Below are positions 1-11,599 of a stretch of DNA of 14,123 nt, in pieces. How positions within the stretch are numbered: position 1 is the first letter of the stretch; each line of letters opens with the position of its first letter. The notes under the pieces were generated by a model. It worked only from the letters and a program-made list of their open reading frames with translations. It was not told the DNA's origin and did no database searches. A program made the translations under genes and the position numbers. The DNA is from Pseudomonadota bacterium (GTDB lineage Bacteria; Pseudomonadota; Alphaproteobacteria; Caulobacterales; Aquidulcibacteraceae): the NCBI GenBank assembly GCA_023461135.1, contig JAEWNX010000140.1:1-14123 (forward strand). Direction: 5' to 3'.

Positions 1-5157
<5,157 letters not shown>

Positions 5158-5198
5158 GGAGACACCCACTCCCGCCAGCCACGCTGGACGCGTTTTAT

Positions 5199-5218
5199 GC
5201 GCCGGCCACGGCCGGCGC
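5199..5218. repeat. GC-rich inverted repeat in the kinase leader
   Basis: GCGCCGGCC (5199-5207) and GGCCGGCGC (5210-5218) form a perfect 9-bp inverted repeat with a 2-nt centre. It lies 42-61 nt upstream of the kinase ATG, downstream of the candidate promoter, so it would be in the mRNA leader or act as a protein-binding dyad. GC-rich DNA makes such repeats fairly common, so function is uncertain. Confidence 0.4.
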
Positions 5219-5261
5219 GCGGCGGGGAACCGCGTCCGCACACATCCCCGCGCCAGACCCC

Positions 5262-5287
5262 AACGCCGCGGCGGTTCCATCGGTTCC
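5262..5287 (-). promoter_or_regulatory. Candidate EcfG-type (general stress response) promoter for the kinase
   Basis: Reading the minus strand, GGAAC at 5287-5283 is followed after exactly 17 nt by CGTT at 5265-5262. This fits the alphaproteobacterial EcfG/SigT consensus GGAAC-N16/17-CGTT. Transcription would start near 5255, leaving a leader of about 100 nt before the kinase ATG at 5157. The motif match is seen; the sigma factor assignment is inferred. Confidence 0.45.
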
Positions 5288-5288
5288 A
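5272..5288. repeat. Short 9-bp tandem direct repeat at the -35 region
   Basis: CGGTTCCA occurs at 5272-5279 and again at 5281-5288. On the minus strand this gives two GGAACC elements 9 bp apart, and only the outer one is correctly spaced from a CGTT. It could be a duplicated -35 element, a small direct-repeat operator, or chance. Confidence 0.4.
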
Positions 5289-5312
5289 GGAAATTATTAC
5301 GGGGGTTGAAAT

Positions 5313-5339
5313 GTCCGCCGAATACCGGTTAGGGCGGAC
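5313..5339. repeat. Inverted repeat upstream of the winged-helix/DUF5985 operon
   Basis: GTCCGCC (5313-5319) and GGCGGAC (5333-5339) form a perfect 7-bp inverted repeat around a 13-nt centre, 41-67 nt upstream of the GTG start at 5381. The position suits an operator for this operon, possibly for the winged-helix-like product itself; that is inference. Confidence 0.35.
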
Positions 5340-5380
5340 GCATGTGCTTTGGACTCAAAGGGAAATTTGCAGGCTAAAGG

Positions 5381-5755
5381 GTGATTTCTGACGACCCCCT
5401 GAGCTTCATCCGGGCGTCGATCCGCTCAACTTGGGCGCTCGAACTCCTGTTGTTGATGCGAAAGCAAGCGCCGCGAGCCTCGGCGCTCGAGGAACTGGTC
5501 CTCGCCCTGCGCGCGACGCCAACGCTTGTCAGCACTTGCCTCGACCAACTGCAGACCGCGGGACTAGTAGTGCGTGAGGAAACCGGCGCTTGGCGCTATG
5601 CGCCTGTGGCGCCCGCCCTTGATCGGCTCACCACAGAACTCGAAGCTGCCTACGCCGAAAAGCCGGTCACCATCATCAACGCAATCGTGGCCGCGCCGAC
5701 GGATCGGCTGAAATCCTTCGCCGACGCATTTCGCTTTCCGAAAAAGGACGACTGA
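5381..5755 (+). CDS. Small winged-helix-like protein, first gene of the DUF5985 operon
   Basis: This 124-residue protein has no signal peptide. Residues 16-75 read as a helix-turn-helix/winged-helix fold: helix STWALELLLLMRKQ, helix ALEELVLALRATPTLVSTCL, then DQLQTAGLVVREETGAWRYA, where the final strands look like a wing in MarR/ROK-type DNA-binding domains. The C-terminal helical tail (about 80-118) ends in charged KKDD. The GTG start at 5381 is preferred because it keeps the hydrophobic N-terminal helix and has AGG seven nt upstream; an internal ATG at 5457 would cut into the fold. Its stop is separated from the next ATG by one base, so it is the first gene of a three-gene operon with two small membrane proteins. 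It may regulate this operon or act as a partner of the divergent kinase. I cannot name a family with certainty. Confidence 0.85.
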   Translation: MISDDPLSFIRASIRSTWALELLLLMRKQAPRASALEELVLALRATPTLVSTCLDQLQTAGLVVREETGAWRYAPVAPALDRLTTELEAAYAEKPVTIINAIVAAPTDRLKSFADAFRFPKKDD

Positions 5756-5756
5756 G

Positions 5757-6014
5757 ATGCCAACGCTTGTCTATTCGCTGTGCTTTCTGACAAGCGCCAT
5801 CTGCGCGGGGCTTCTGCTCAGGTCTTACCTGCGCACGCGCACGCGACTGCTGCTGTGGAGCGCGATCGCCTTCATCTGTCTCGCCGTGAACAATTTCTTC
5901 GTGCTCGGCGACATGATCCTGTTTCCGGACATCAACCTGCTCACGTTTCGCTACCTGGCCGCGCTCGCCGCGGTTTGCGTGTTGATCTACGGCTTCATTT
6001 GGGAAGTCGAATGA
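5757..6014 (+). CDS. Small 3-TM membrane protein, DUF5985-like (first copy)
   Basis: This 85-residue protein has three predicted membrane segments: about 3-21, 33-56 and 63-82. A basic LRSYLRTRTR loop follows TM1, placing that loop in the cytoplasm. TM2 carries an Asn-Asn pair (CLAVNNFFVLGD). It resembles the DUF5985 family of short paired membrane proteins, whose function is unknown. GGA lies eight nt upstream of the ATG. The gene overlaps the next one by four bases (ATGA), which implies translational coupling, and the two products look like diverged duplicates that could form a heteromer. Confidence 0.85.
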   Translation: MPTLVYSLCFLTSAICAGLLLRSYLRTRTRLLLWSAIAFICLAVNNFFVLGDMILFPDINLLTFRYLAALAAVCVLIYGFIWEVE

Positions 6015-6277
6015 TGCTCTCGCCCGATTTCTTCTCCGGCATGATCGCAATGGGCTTCGCCGTATGCGCGGTCTTCTTCCTGCGCTTCTGGAGGAGAACA
6101 CGAGACTCGCTCTTCCTCGTATTCTCGATCGCTTTCCTGCTGCTGGCGCTGAACCAGGCGCTGACGACGCTGTTGGGACTGCCGCTTGAGGAGCGGAGCT
6201 GGCTCTACTTGCTGCGGCTTGCAGCGTTCCTGATCATCATCGGCGCGATCGTCCGCAAGAACATCGGCCGGTTCTAG
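6011..6277 (+). CDS. Small 3-TM membrane protein, DUF5985-like (second copy)
   Basis: This 88-residue protein has three membrane segments (about 8-27, 34-56, 65-82). Its layout matches the upstream copy: a basic RFWRRTR loop after TM1, a polar Asn in TM2 (LLALNQALTT) and a charged stretch before TM3. It starts inside the upstream stop codon (ATGA); a second ATG follows directly and could be used instead. No function is known; with its neighbour it probably forms a small membrane complex linked to the winged-helix protein. Its stop lies within a CTAG that also supplies the stop of the convergent dehalogenase gene. Confidence 0.85.
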   Translation: MMLSPDFFSGMIAMGFAVCAVFFLRFWRRTRDSLFLVFSIAFLLLALNQALTTLLGLPLEERSWLYLLRLAAFLIIIGAIVRKNIGRF

Positions 6278-7188
6278 AGATCGCCCCAATACTTGAGCGC
6301 AGCACGCGCGAGCGGCTCGCCCCGCTCCTGCACGAAATGGCCGACGCCCTCCATTTCCATCGGCGGCGGGCAATTGCGGATCGCCTCGTGCATCTTGTCC
6401 ATCACCGGCTTGCCCAGCACAGGATCGGCTAGTCCCACGCCCATGAAGCTCTGGCCGTCGAACTTGGTCGACCACCAGTCGCGGGCCGCGCGTCCGATCG
6501 TCATCACCTCTTCGTCCGCCGCTTCGGATGCGATCGGCACAAGCTGGGGAAAGCGGCGAACGCCCGCCTTGTAGCGCGCATCTGGAAATGGCGCGTCGTA
6601 AGCCGCGGCCTCGGCATCGGTGACCTCGGGATTGGCGCGCTGTAGAAGCGCCCCAACCGGCAGGTCTTGCGTGCTCGCGCAATACGAACGCCATGCGAGA
6701 AAACCTGGCGTCGGCTGTGCGCCGACGGGAAAACCCGTGTTCATGATCAGCAGGCGCGCGACGCGCTCCGGCATATCGACGGGAATGGTGAGACCCAGAA
6801 GGCCACCCCAATCCTGCACGACAAGCGTCAGGTTCTTCAGATCGAGGCGCTCGATGAAACGCAGCAGGAAGTCGCGGTGAAACTTAAAGGTATAGACCGC
6901 GTCGTCGATAGGCTTGTCCGAGCGCCCGAAGCCCAGGAAGTCCGGCGCGACGACACGCGCGCCGCTCTCCAGAAACACCGGCGCCATCTTGCGATAGAGG
7001 TAAGCCCAGCTCGGCTCGCCGTGCAAACAGAGGAATGTTTGACGCGCATCGCGCGGCCCCTCGTCTACATAATGCATGCGAAGCCCTGCATAGCCGGGCA
7101 GATCGTCGATATAGTGCGGTGCGTAGCTCCAGCCCGTCAGATTGTGGAATCGCTCGTCCGGCGTGCGCAACGCTTCGATCGCGGCCAT
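6274..7188 (-). CDS. Haloalkane dehalogenase, HLD-I (DhlA/DhmA-like)
   Basis: This 304-residue alpha/beta-hydrolase is predicted to cleave carbon-halogen bonds of haloalkanes hydrolytically, giving an alcohol and halide, in the cytoplasm. Visible motifs are HGEPSWAYLYRKM (oxyanion hole, about 56-68), nucleophile elbow VVQDWGG (Asp126, with halide-binding Trp127), cap Trp in GFLAWRSY, cap motif DAPFPDARYKAGVRRFP, catalytic acid Asp255 in GLADPVLGKPV, and catalytic His284 in GVGHFVQE. The acid placed after strand 7 and the cap sequence match subfamily HLD-I rather than LinB/DhaA types. The ATG at 7188 has AGGAGG five nt upstream and gives the usual family length; an in-frame ATG at 7239 would add 17 arginine-rich residues and lacks support. 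The true substrate is unknown: many HLD-I proteins are poorly characterised and some relatives are epoxide hydrolases, though the QDWGG and halide Trps favour dehalogenase. Confidence 0.93.
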   Translation of the reverse strand: MAAIEALRTPDERFHNLTGWSYAPHYIDDLPGYAGLRMHYVDEGPRDARQTFLCLHGEPSWAYLYRKMAPVFLESGARVVAPDFLGFGRSDKPIDDAVYTFKFHRDFLLRFIERLDLKNLTLVVQDWGGLLGLTIPVDMPERVARLLIMNTGFPVGAQPTPGFLAWRSYCASTQDLPVGALLQRANPEVTDAEAAAYDAPFPDARYKAGVRRFPQLVPIASEAADEEVMTIGRAARDWWSTKFDGQSFMGVGLADPVLGKPVMDKMHEAIRNCPPPMEMEGVGHFVQERGEPLARAALKYWGDL

Positions 7189-7193
7189 CTCGT

Positions 7194-7199
7194 CCTCCT
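7194..7199 (-). promoter_or_regulatory. Strong ribosome binding site of the dehalogenase
   Basis: AGGAGG on the minus strand ends five nt before the ATG at 7188. It fixes the start there and argues against the in-frame ATG at 7239. Confidence 0.8.
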
Positions 7200-7214
7200 C
7201 ACCCGCATAATGTG

Positions 7215-7239
7215 TTGCGCCGTCGCGGCGGCGGCGCAA
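7215..7239. promoter_or_regulatory. Near-perfect 25-bp dyad in the divergent dehalogenase/DUF3604 promoter region
   Basis: The arms TTGCGCCG (7215-7222) and CGGCGCAA (7232-7239) pair perfectly. The inner CGC/GCG also pairs, so 11 of 12 symmetric positions match around a central G at 7227; the only mismatch is T7223/G7231. The dyad starts 27 nt upstream of the dehalogenase ATG and ends 79 nt before the DUF3604 ATG, which suits an operator controlling one or both genes. No regulator gene lies next to it in this window. Confidence 0.5.
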
Positions 7240-7317
7240 GGTGGACGCAACGGCGCCCCTTGACGCTGCGGCGCTTCACTCCGACCGTGCCTTCGCTCAG
7301 GCGGAGGGGAGACCGGC

Positions 7318-9576
7318 ATGGCACAGCGTAGATGGATTGCGCTCGGCGTTATGGCCGTCGTGATCGGCGGCGCGGTGCTGACGGCGTTCGGCGCAACGCA
7401 TTGGGATTGGTTCGGCCACACGCGCGGCGCCGGCGAAATCCAAGGCGCGGCGCTGCCTGAAAGCGCGATCGCGGCGCGGGCCGCGAGCGTGACGGCGGGC
7501 GCCGAAGCGCTCGGCGCGCCGACCGACGATCACATCCTGTTCGGCGACCTTCACGTCCACACCACGTATTCCACCGACGCCTTCATCTGGTCTCTGCCGA
7601 TCTTCGGGGGCGAAGGCGTGTATCCACTCGCCGACGCGTGCGATTTCGCGCGCTATTGCTCGCAACTGGACTTCTGGGCCATCACCGATCACGCCGAAGC
7701 GGTAACGCCCGCGCGCTGGGCGCAGACGCGCGAGTCGATCCGCCAATGCAATGCGGTGGGCGCGGGCGGCGCAACGCCCGACACGGTCGCGTTCGTCGGG
7801 TTCGAGTGGACGCAAGTCGGCCGCACGCCCACCGATCACTACGGGCACAAGAACATTATCTTCCCTGGGCTACAGGATGAGGGCATCGCACAACGCACGA
7901 TCGCTGCGGCCGGCGTGGCGACGCAGGCGCTTCGCGGCTCGCCCATTGCGTTGAACCGGTGGATACCGTTCCTCGATTGGCGCAACCGGCAGGACTATTT
8001 CGACCTTCAACACTATCTGCGCGAAACGCGCGACGTGGTCGACTGCGACCCCGACACGCCGTCGAATGAACTCCCGGCCAATTGCTACGAGTCCGCGGGC
8101 ACGCCGGGCGATCTCGTCGAGAGGCTCGACTCCCAAGGACTGGATTATCTGCTGATCCCGCACGGCACGTCGTGGGGCTTCTATACCCCGCCAGGGACGA
8201 CGTTCGACAAACAACTCGAAGCAGATCAGCGGCCGGAGCGCCAAACGCTGATCGAGGTGATGTCGGGACACGGCAATTCGGAGGAATACAGGCCGTGGCG
8301 CGAAGTTGAGCTTTCCGCGGACGGGCAGACCGGCGAATGCCCGGCGCCTGGCCTTAATTACGAACCGGCGTGCTGGCGCGCCGGCGAGATCATTCGCGCG
8401 CGCTGCGTTGCAAGCGGACAGAACGCGGAGACGTGCGAGGCCCGCGCGGTGGAGACACGTCGGCGGGCGGCCAATCTTGGCGTCGCCTACCATCTGCTCG
8501 TCGATGGCGAAGAGCCGACGGACTGGCTCGACTCCGGCCAGTGCCGCGATTGTTTCGTGCCGCCGTTCGCGCACCGCCCGCGCACGAGCGTGCAATACGG
8601 CCTCGCCATCACCAACTTCGACACTCCAGATCAGTGGCGCCGTTTCCGCTGGGGATTCATCGGTTCGTCCGACAATCACCGCGCGCGCCCAGGCACTGGC
8701 TACAAGCCGATCGAGCGCCTGCGCCACACGGAAGCCGCCGGCGCCAACAGCGACGAGTGGCGCACGCGTATCCTCGGTCCGCAGGCGCCGCCGAACGACA
8801 ATCCCAACGACATCTCGCAAGAAGAATTGCTGCAACGCGCCGGCTTCCAGCTCACCGAGGCGGAACGGCAAGCGAGCTTCTTCACGACGGGCGCGCTCGC
8901 CGCCGTCCACAGCCGCGCGCGCACGCGCGAGGAGATTTACGCGGCGCTGGAACGGCGCGAAGTCTACGCCACCAGCGGCCCGCGCATTCTTTTGTGGTTC
9001 GATCTCGTCAATGCGCCGAACGGCGAAGCGGCGATGGGCGCGGAAGTCACGATGAACGCGGCCCCGCGTTTCCGCGTGCGCGCCGCGGGCGATTTCCGGC
9101 AAGCGCCAGGCTGCCCGGATTTTACCGCGCAGGGGATGTCGGCGCAGCGGCTGGAAAGCCTGTGTGGCGGCGAATGCTACAACCCGACAAACGAACGCCT
9201 GCGCATTACGCGTATCGAAGTCGTCCGCATCCGCCCGCAGATCGCACGCGGAGAGGACGTGACCGCACTGATCGAAGACGTGTGGCGCACCTTCCCGTGC
9301 AACGACCAGGGACAAGGCTGCAGCGTGGAGTTCAGCGATCCGGACTTCATCCGCGGCCGGCGCGACGCCGTGTATTATGTGCGTGCGATCCAGGAGGCGA
9401 CGCCGCGCGTCAACGGCGACAATCTGCGGCCGACACAAGACGCGGAAGGCCGTACGACGAGCGTCAATCCGTGCTGGGGCGATTACCGCACGGCCCGCAG
9501 CGACAATTGTACGAGTGAAGTGGAGGAACGTGCGTGGGCCTCGCCGATCTACGTCAACGCGCCGCAGCGTCGCTGA
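7318..9576 (+). CDS. DUF3604 family protein, PHP-like, membrane-anchored/exported
   Basis: This 752-residue protein starts with an N-terminal hydrophobic segment (about 7-25) after MAQRR, a signal anchor or signal peptide, so the body is extracytoplasmic. PHP-type metal-ligand motifs follow: GDLHVHTTYSTDAF (His79, His81), AITDHAE (Asp124, His125), then LIPHGT, EVMSGHGNSEEY and GSSDNHRARPGTGY. These match DUF3604 proteins, which resemble PHP-superfamily metal-dependent phosphoesterases; the substrate is not known. It holds 18 cysteines by my count, consistent with disulfides in the periplasm. The ATG has GGAGGGG upstream (from 7303). A TTGACGC (7260-7266) could serve as a -35, but I see no clear -10. 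The next gene starts 43 nt before this stop, so the two are translationally coupled, and a HupE/UreJ gene follows. Confidence 0.9.
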   Translation: MAQRRWIALGVMAVVIGGAVLTAFGATHWDWFGHTRGAGEIQGAALPESAIAARAASVTAGAEALGAPTDDHILFGDLHVHTTYSTDAFIWSLPIFGGEGVYPLADACDFARYCSQLDFWAITDHAEAVTPARWAQTRESIRQCNAVGAGGATPDTVAFVGFEWTQVGRTPTDHYGHKNIIFPGLQDEGIAQRTIAAAGVATQALRGSPIALNRWIPFLDWRNRQDYFDLQHYLRETRDVVDCDPDTPSNELPANCYESAGTPGDLVERLDSQGLDYLLIPHGTSWGFYTPPGTTFDKQLEADQRPERQTLIEVMSGHGNSEEYRPWREVELSADGQTGECPAPGLNYEPACWRAGEIIRARCVASGQNAETCEARAVETRRRAANLGVAYHLLVDGEEPTDWLDSGQCRDCFVPPFAHRPRTSVQYGLAITNFDTPDQWRRFRWGFIGSSDNHRARPGTGYKPIERLRHTEAAGANSDEWRTRILGPQAPPNDNPNDISQEELLQRAGFQLTEAERQASFFTTGALAAVHSRARTREEIYAALERREVYATSGPRILLWFDLVNAPNGEAAMGAEVTMNAAPRFRVRAAGDFRQAPGCPDFTAQGMSAQRLESLCGGECYNPTNERLRITRIEVVRIRPQIARGEDVTALIEDVWRTFPCNDQGQGCSVEFSDPDFIRGRRDAVYYVRAIQEATPRVNGDNLRPTQDAEGRTTSVNPCWGDYRTARSDNCTSEVEERAWASPIYVNAPQRR
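9522..9526 (+). promoter_or_regulatory. Ribosome binding site fixing the GTG start of the PPIase gene
   Basis: GGAGG lies seven nt before GTG at 9534, inside the end of the DUF3604 gene. It supports initiation within the upstream gene rather than at a later start. Confidence 0.75.
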
Positions 9577-10409
9577 AGCGTCCCGGAATCTACTACGCGT
9601 TTGGCGGCGCAATCGGGCTTGCGGCTGCCCTGTTCGGCGCGGTCGGAGCGCCACGCGTCGAAATCGCCAACGCGCCGGCCGCCATCGTCAATGGCGTGCC
9701 AATTCCGCGTGATGCATTGGCGCGCGCGGTGCTGGCGCTGGAAAACGACAGCCGCAATCCGGTGACGCCGGATCGTGAAGCCGCGGTGCTGGAGCGGCTC
9801 ATCGAAGAAGAATTGCTGGTGCAGCATGGCGTCGAACTGGGGCTCGCGGAAACGGACTTCGCCGCGCGGCGCGCGTTGGTGCAATCCGTTCTCGCTCTCG
9901 CAGTGGCCGACCGCACGGGCGCAGAGCCGAGCGAAGAAGAGCTGCAGCAATTCTACCGCGACAATGCCGGGTTCTTCGCGCCGGCGCCGCGATTTGCGGC
10001 GAGCGTCGTCTTCTTGAGCGGCGCGCCTTCGCGGGCGCGTGTCGACGAAGTGCGCACCGCGCTGGCGGAAAGCGCGACCGCTTCGCGTCTCGGCGATCCG
10101 ATGGCGGTGGAGATTCCGCGCGGCGCGTTGCCCGAGGCGGAATGGCGGCGCTTGATCGGTGTGGACGCCGCCCGCGCCGCGGCCGCGCTTGCGCCTGGAC
10201 AGGTCTCTGAACCCATCGGCGCGAGCGGCGGCGTGCTCATTGTGCGCGTCAACGGTTTCGCCGCCGCGCCTGCGCCAGCTTACGAGGGCGTTGCGCAGCA
10301 AGTGCGCGCCGAGTGGGACCGCCGCGCCGATGAGGCGGCCGCGCGGGCCTATCTCGAGCGCTTGAAACGCCGCGCGCGCATCGAGCGCGGCGCGGGGGAT
10401 GACGCGTGA
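9534..10409 (+). CDS. Membrane-anchored SurA/PpiC-type peptidylprolyl isomerase family protein
   Basis: This 291-residue protein has a short basic N-terminus, one membrane anchor (about 19-40), then a periplasmic body. Residues 50-105 look like a SurA_N/PpiC chaperone segment: AIVNGVPIPRDALARAV followed by VLERLIEEELLVQHGVELGL. The bridge SEEELQQFYRDNAGFF leads into a parvulin-like region (about 153-255) with ALAPGQVSEPIGASGGVLIV, the usual parvulin end motif. The middle of the parvulin domain is short and diverged, so isomerase activity is uncertain and a chaperone-only role is possible. GTG at 9534 is supported by GGAGG seven nt upstream; the gene overlaps DUF3604 by 43 nt and the next gene by four (GTGA). 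The context suggests it helps fold one of its operon partners, most simply the cysteine-rich DUF3604 protein. Confidence 0.85.
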   Translation: MGLADLRQRAAASLKRPGIYYAFGGAIGLAAALFGAVGAPRVEIANAPAAIVNGVPIPRDALARAVLALENDSRNPVTPDREAAVLERLIEEELLVQHGVELGLAETDFAARRALVQSVLALAVADRTGAEPSEEELQQFYRDNAGFFAPAPRFAASVVFLSGAPSRARVDEVRTALAESATASRLGDPMAVEIPRGALPEAEWRRLIGVDAARAAAALAPGQVSEPIGASGGVLIVRVNGFAAAPAPAYEGVAQQVRAEWDRRADEAAARAYLERLKRRARIERGAGDDA

Positions 10410-11599
10410 GGCTGCTGCTCGTCGCGCTCCTTGCCGCGCTCAGCATTGCGGCCGACGCGCAGGCGCATACGCGTTCACAATCGCAATCGCTCTGGAGCAT
10501 CGAGGGCGACAGGGTCAGCCTCCATGTCGAGGCCGACGCACTTGATGTGACCCGGCTTTACGTGTTCGGCGGCGAAGCTTCGCTGGACGCCACGTTCGCC
10601 GAGGAGGTTACGCAGGCCTTTCAGCTCAGCGCCGCCGGCAAGCCTTGTGCGCCCAATGGCGATCCGCGCGCGAGCATGGCGCCGGGCGGGCGCGTGATCG
10701 CGGATTGGTCCTTCACCTGTCCCAACAACGTCCGCCTTGGCGATGCTCTCGAGATCGAAAGCCGCCTCTTCTTGCGTGTCGCGCCCTCGCATCTTCACTT
10801 CGTGGCGCTGCGCGACAGCGAGGGCCACAGCGCTGAAGCCGTGCTCACCGAGCCGCATCCCCGCGCAACGCTTGTCCCCGCCATCGCACCGGAAGTCCGC
10901 ACGGCCGGCCAAACCGTGCTTCACTTCATTCCCGTCGGCGCCGATCACGTCTGGACCGGCCTCGACCACGTCGCCTTCATTCTGGCGCTGGTGTTGCTGA
11001 CCGCGGGGCGGCTGCGCACGCTGATCTTCGCCGCGACCGGGTTCACGCTCGGGCATACGGCCACCCTCGGCCTCGCCGCTATCGGCGCGCTTCGGCCGGA
11101 CACGCTCGCGATCGAGGCGCTCATCGGGTTCACGATTGCGTTCGTTGCGCTGGAGGTCGGCGAGGACGGGTCCGCGCGGATGCGCTCGGTTTCGACCCCC
11201 GCCGCGGCGGCGCTGTCGATCGCCGGCGCCGCGTCACTAGCCGGTTTCGTCCCGATGTCGCCGCTGATCTGGTTCGGGCTCGCTGCTTTCGTGTACGCCT
11301 ATCCGCGCGGTTTCCCGCGGGGCGCGGCGCTGTTGGCGATGGTTTTCGGGCTGATCCACGGCTGCGGCTTCGCCGGCGCCCTTGGCGAACTCGATCTGCC
11401 GCAGCCGCGTCTGCTTGCGGCCTTGCTGGGATTCAATCTCGGCGTCGAATTCGGCCAACTCACGGTGATCGCGGGCGCGCTGCTCGTCGGCTTGGGTTTG
11501 CGCTTGGCGCCGGGGCAACTGGCGCGCCAAGCCGCGCCCATCGCGGGCGCAATGCTGTTCGCACTCGGCGCCTATTGGTTCGTCAGCCGCCTGGTCTGA
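10406..11599 (+). CDS. HupE/UreJ family membrane protein
   Basis: This 397-residue protein has a signal peptide (cleavage after AQA, about residue 20), an extracytoplasmic beta-rich domain (about 21-165) with two Cys (81 and 105) that could pair, then about seven membrane helices. Family motifs are present: GADHVWTGLDHVAFILAL (His181, Asp187, His188), FTLGHTATL (His217), FGLIHGCGFAGAL (His318) and FNLGVEFGQ (Glu348). This is the HupE/UreJ_2 architecture; single-domain HupE/UreJ relatives are nickel/cobalt permeases, and the His/Asp/Glu in the helices suit metal binding. Which metal, and whether it transports at all, is not known for this subgroup. It starts inside the PPIase stop (GTGA overlap) and its 3' end overlaps the convergent M28 gene by 17 nt. 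Confidence 0.9.
   Translation: MRLLLVALLAALSIAADAQAHTRSQSQSLWSIEGDRVSLHVEADALDVTRLYVFGGEASLDATFAEEVTQAFQLSAAGKPCAPNGDPRASMAPGGRVIADWSFTCPNNVRLGDALEIESRLFLRVAPSHLHFVALRDSEGHSAEAVLTEPHPRATLVPAIAPEVRTAGQTVLHFIPVGADHVWTGLDHVAFILALVLLTAGRLRTLIFAATGFTLGHTATLGLAAIGALRPDTLAIEALIGFTIAFVALEVGEDGSARMRSVSTPAAAALSIAGAASLAGFVPMSPLIWFGLAAFVYAYPRGFPRGAALLAMVFGLIHGCGFAGALGELDLPQPRLLAALLGFNLGVEFGQLTVIAGALLVGLGLRLAPGQLARQAAPIAGAMLFALGAYWFVSRLV

Noticed and set aside
6274..7239. Longer dehalogenase starting at ATG 7239
   Set aside because: The extension is Arg-rich, runs through the 25-bp dyad, and lacks a ribosome binding site, whereas ATG 7188 has AGGAGG at five nt and gives the family's usual length.
7870..9654. 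A 594-codon minus-strand open frame opposite the DUF3604 gene
   Set aside because: The product is Arg/Ala-rich without motifs, while the plus strand carries PHP-type metal motifs and a strong ribosome binding site.
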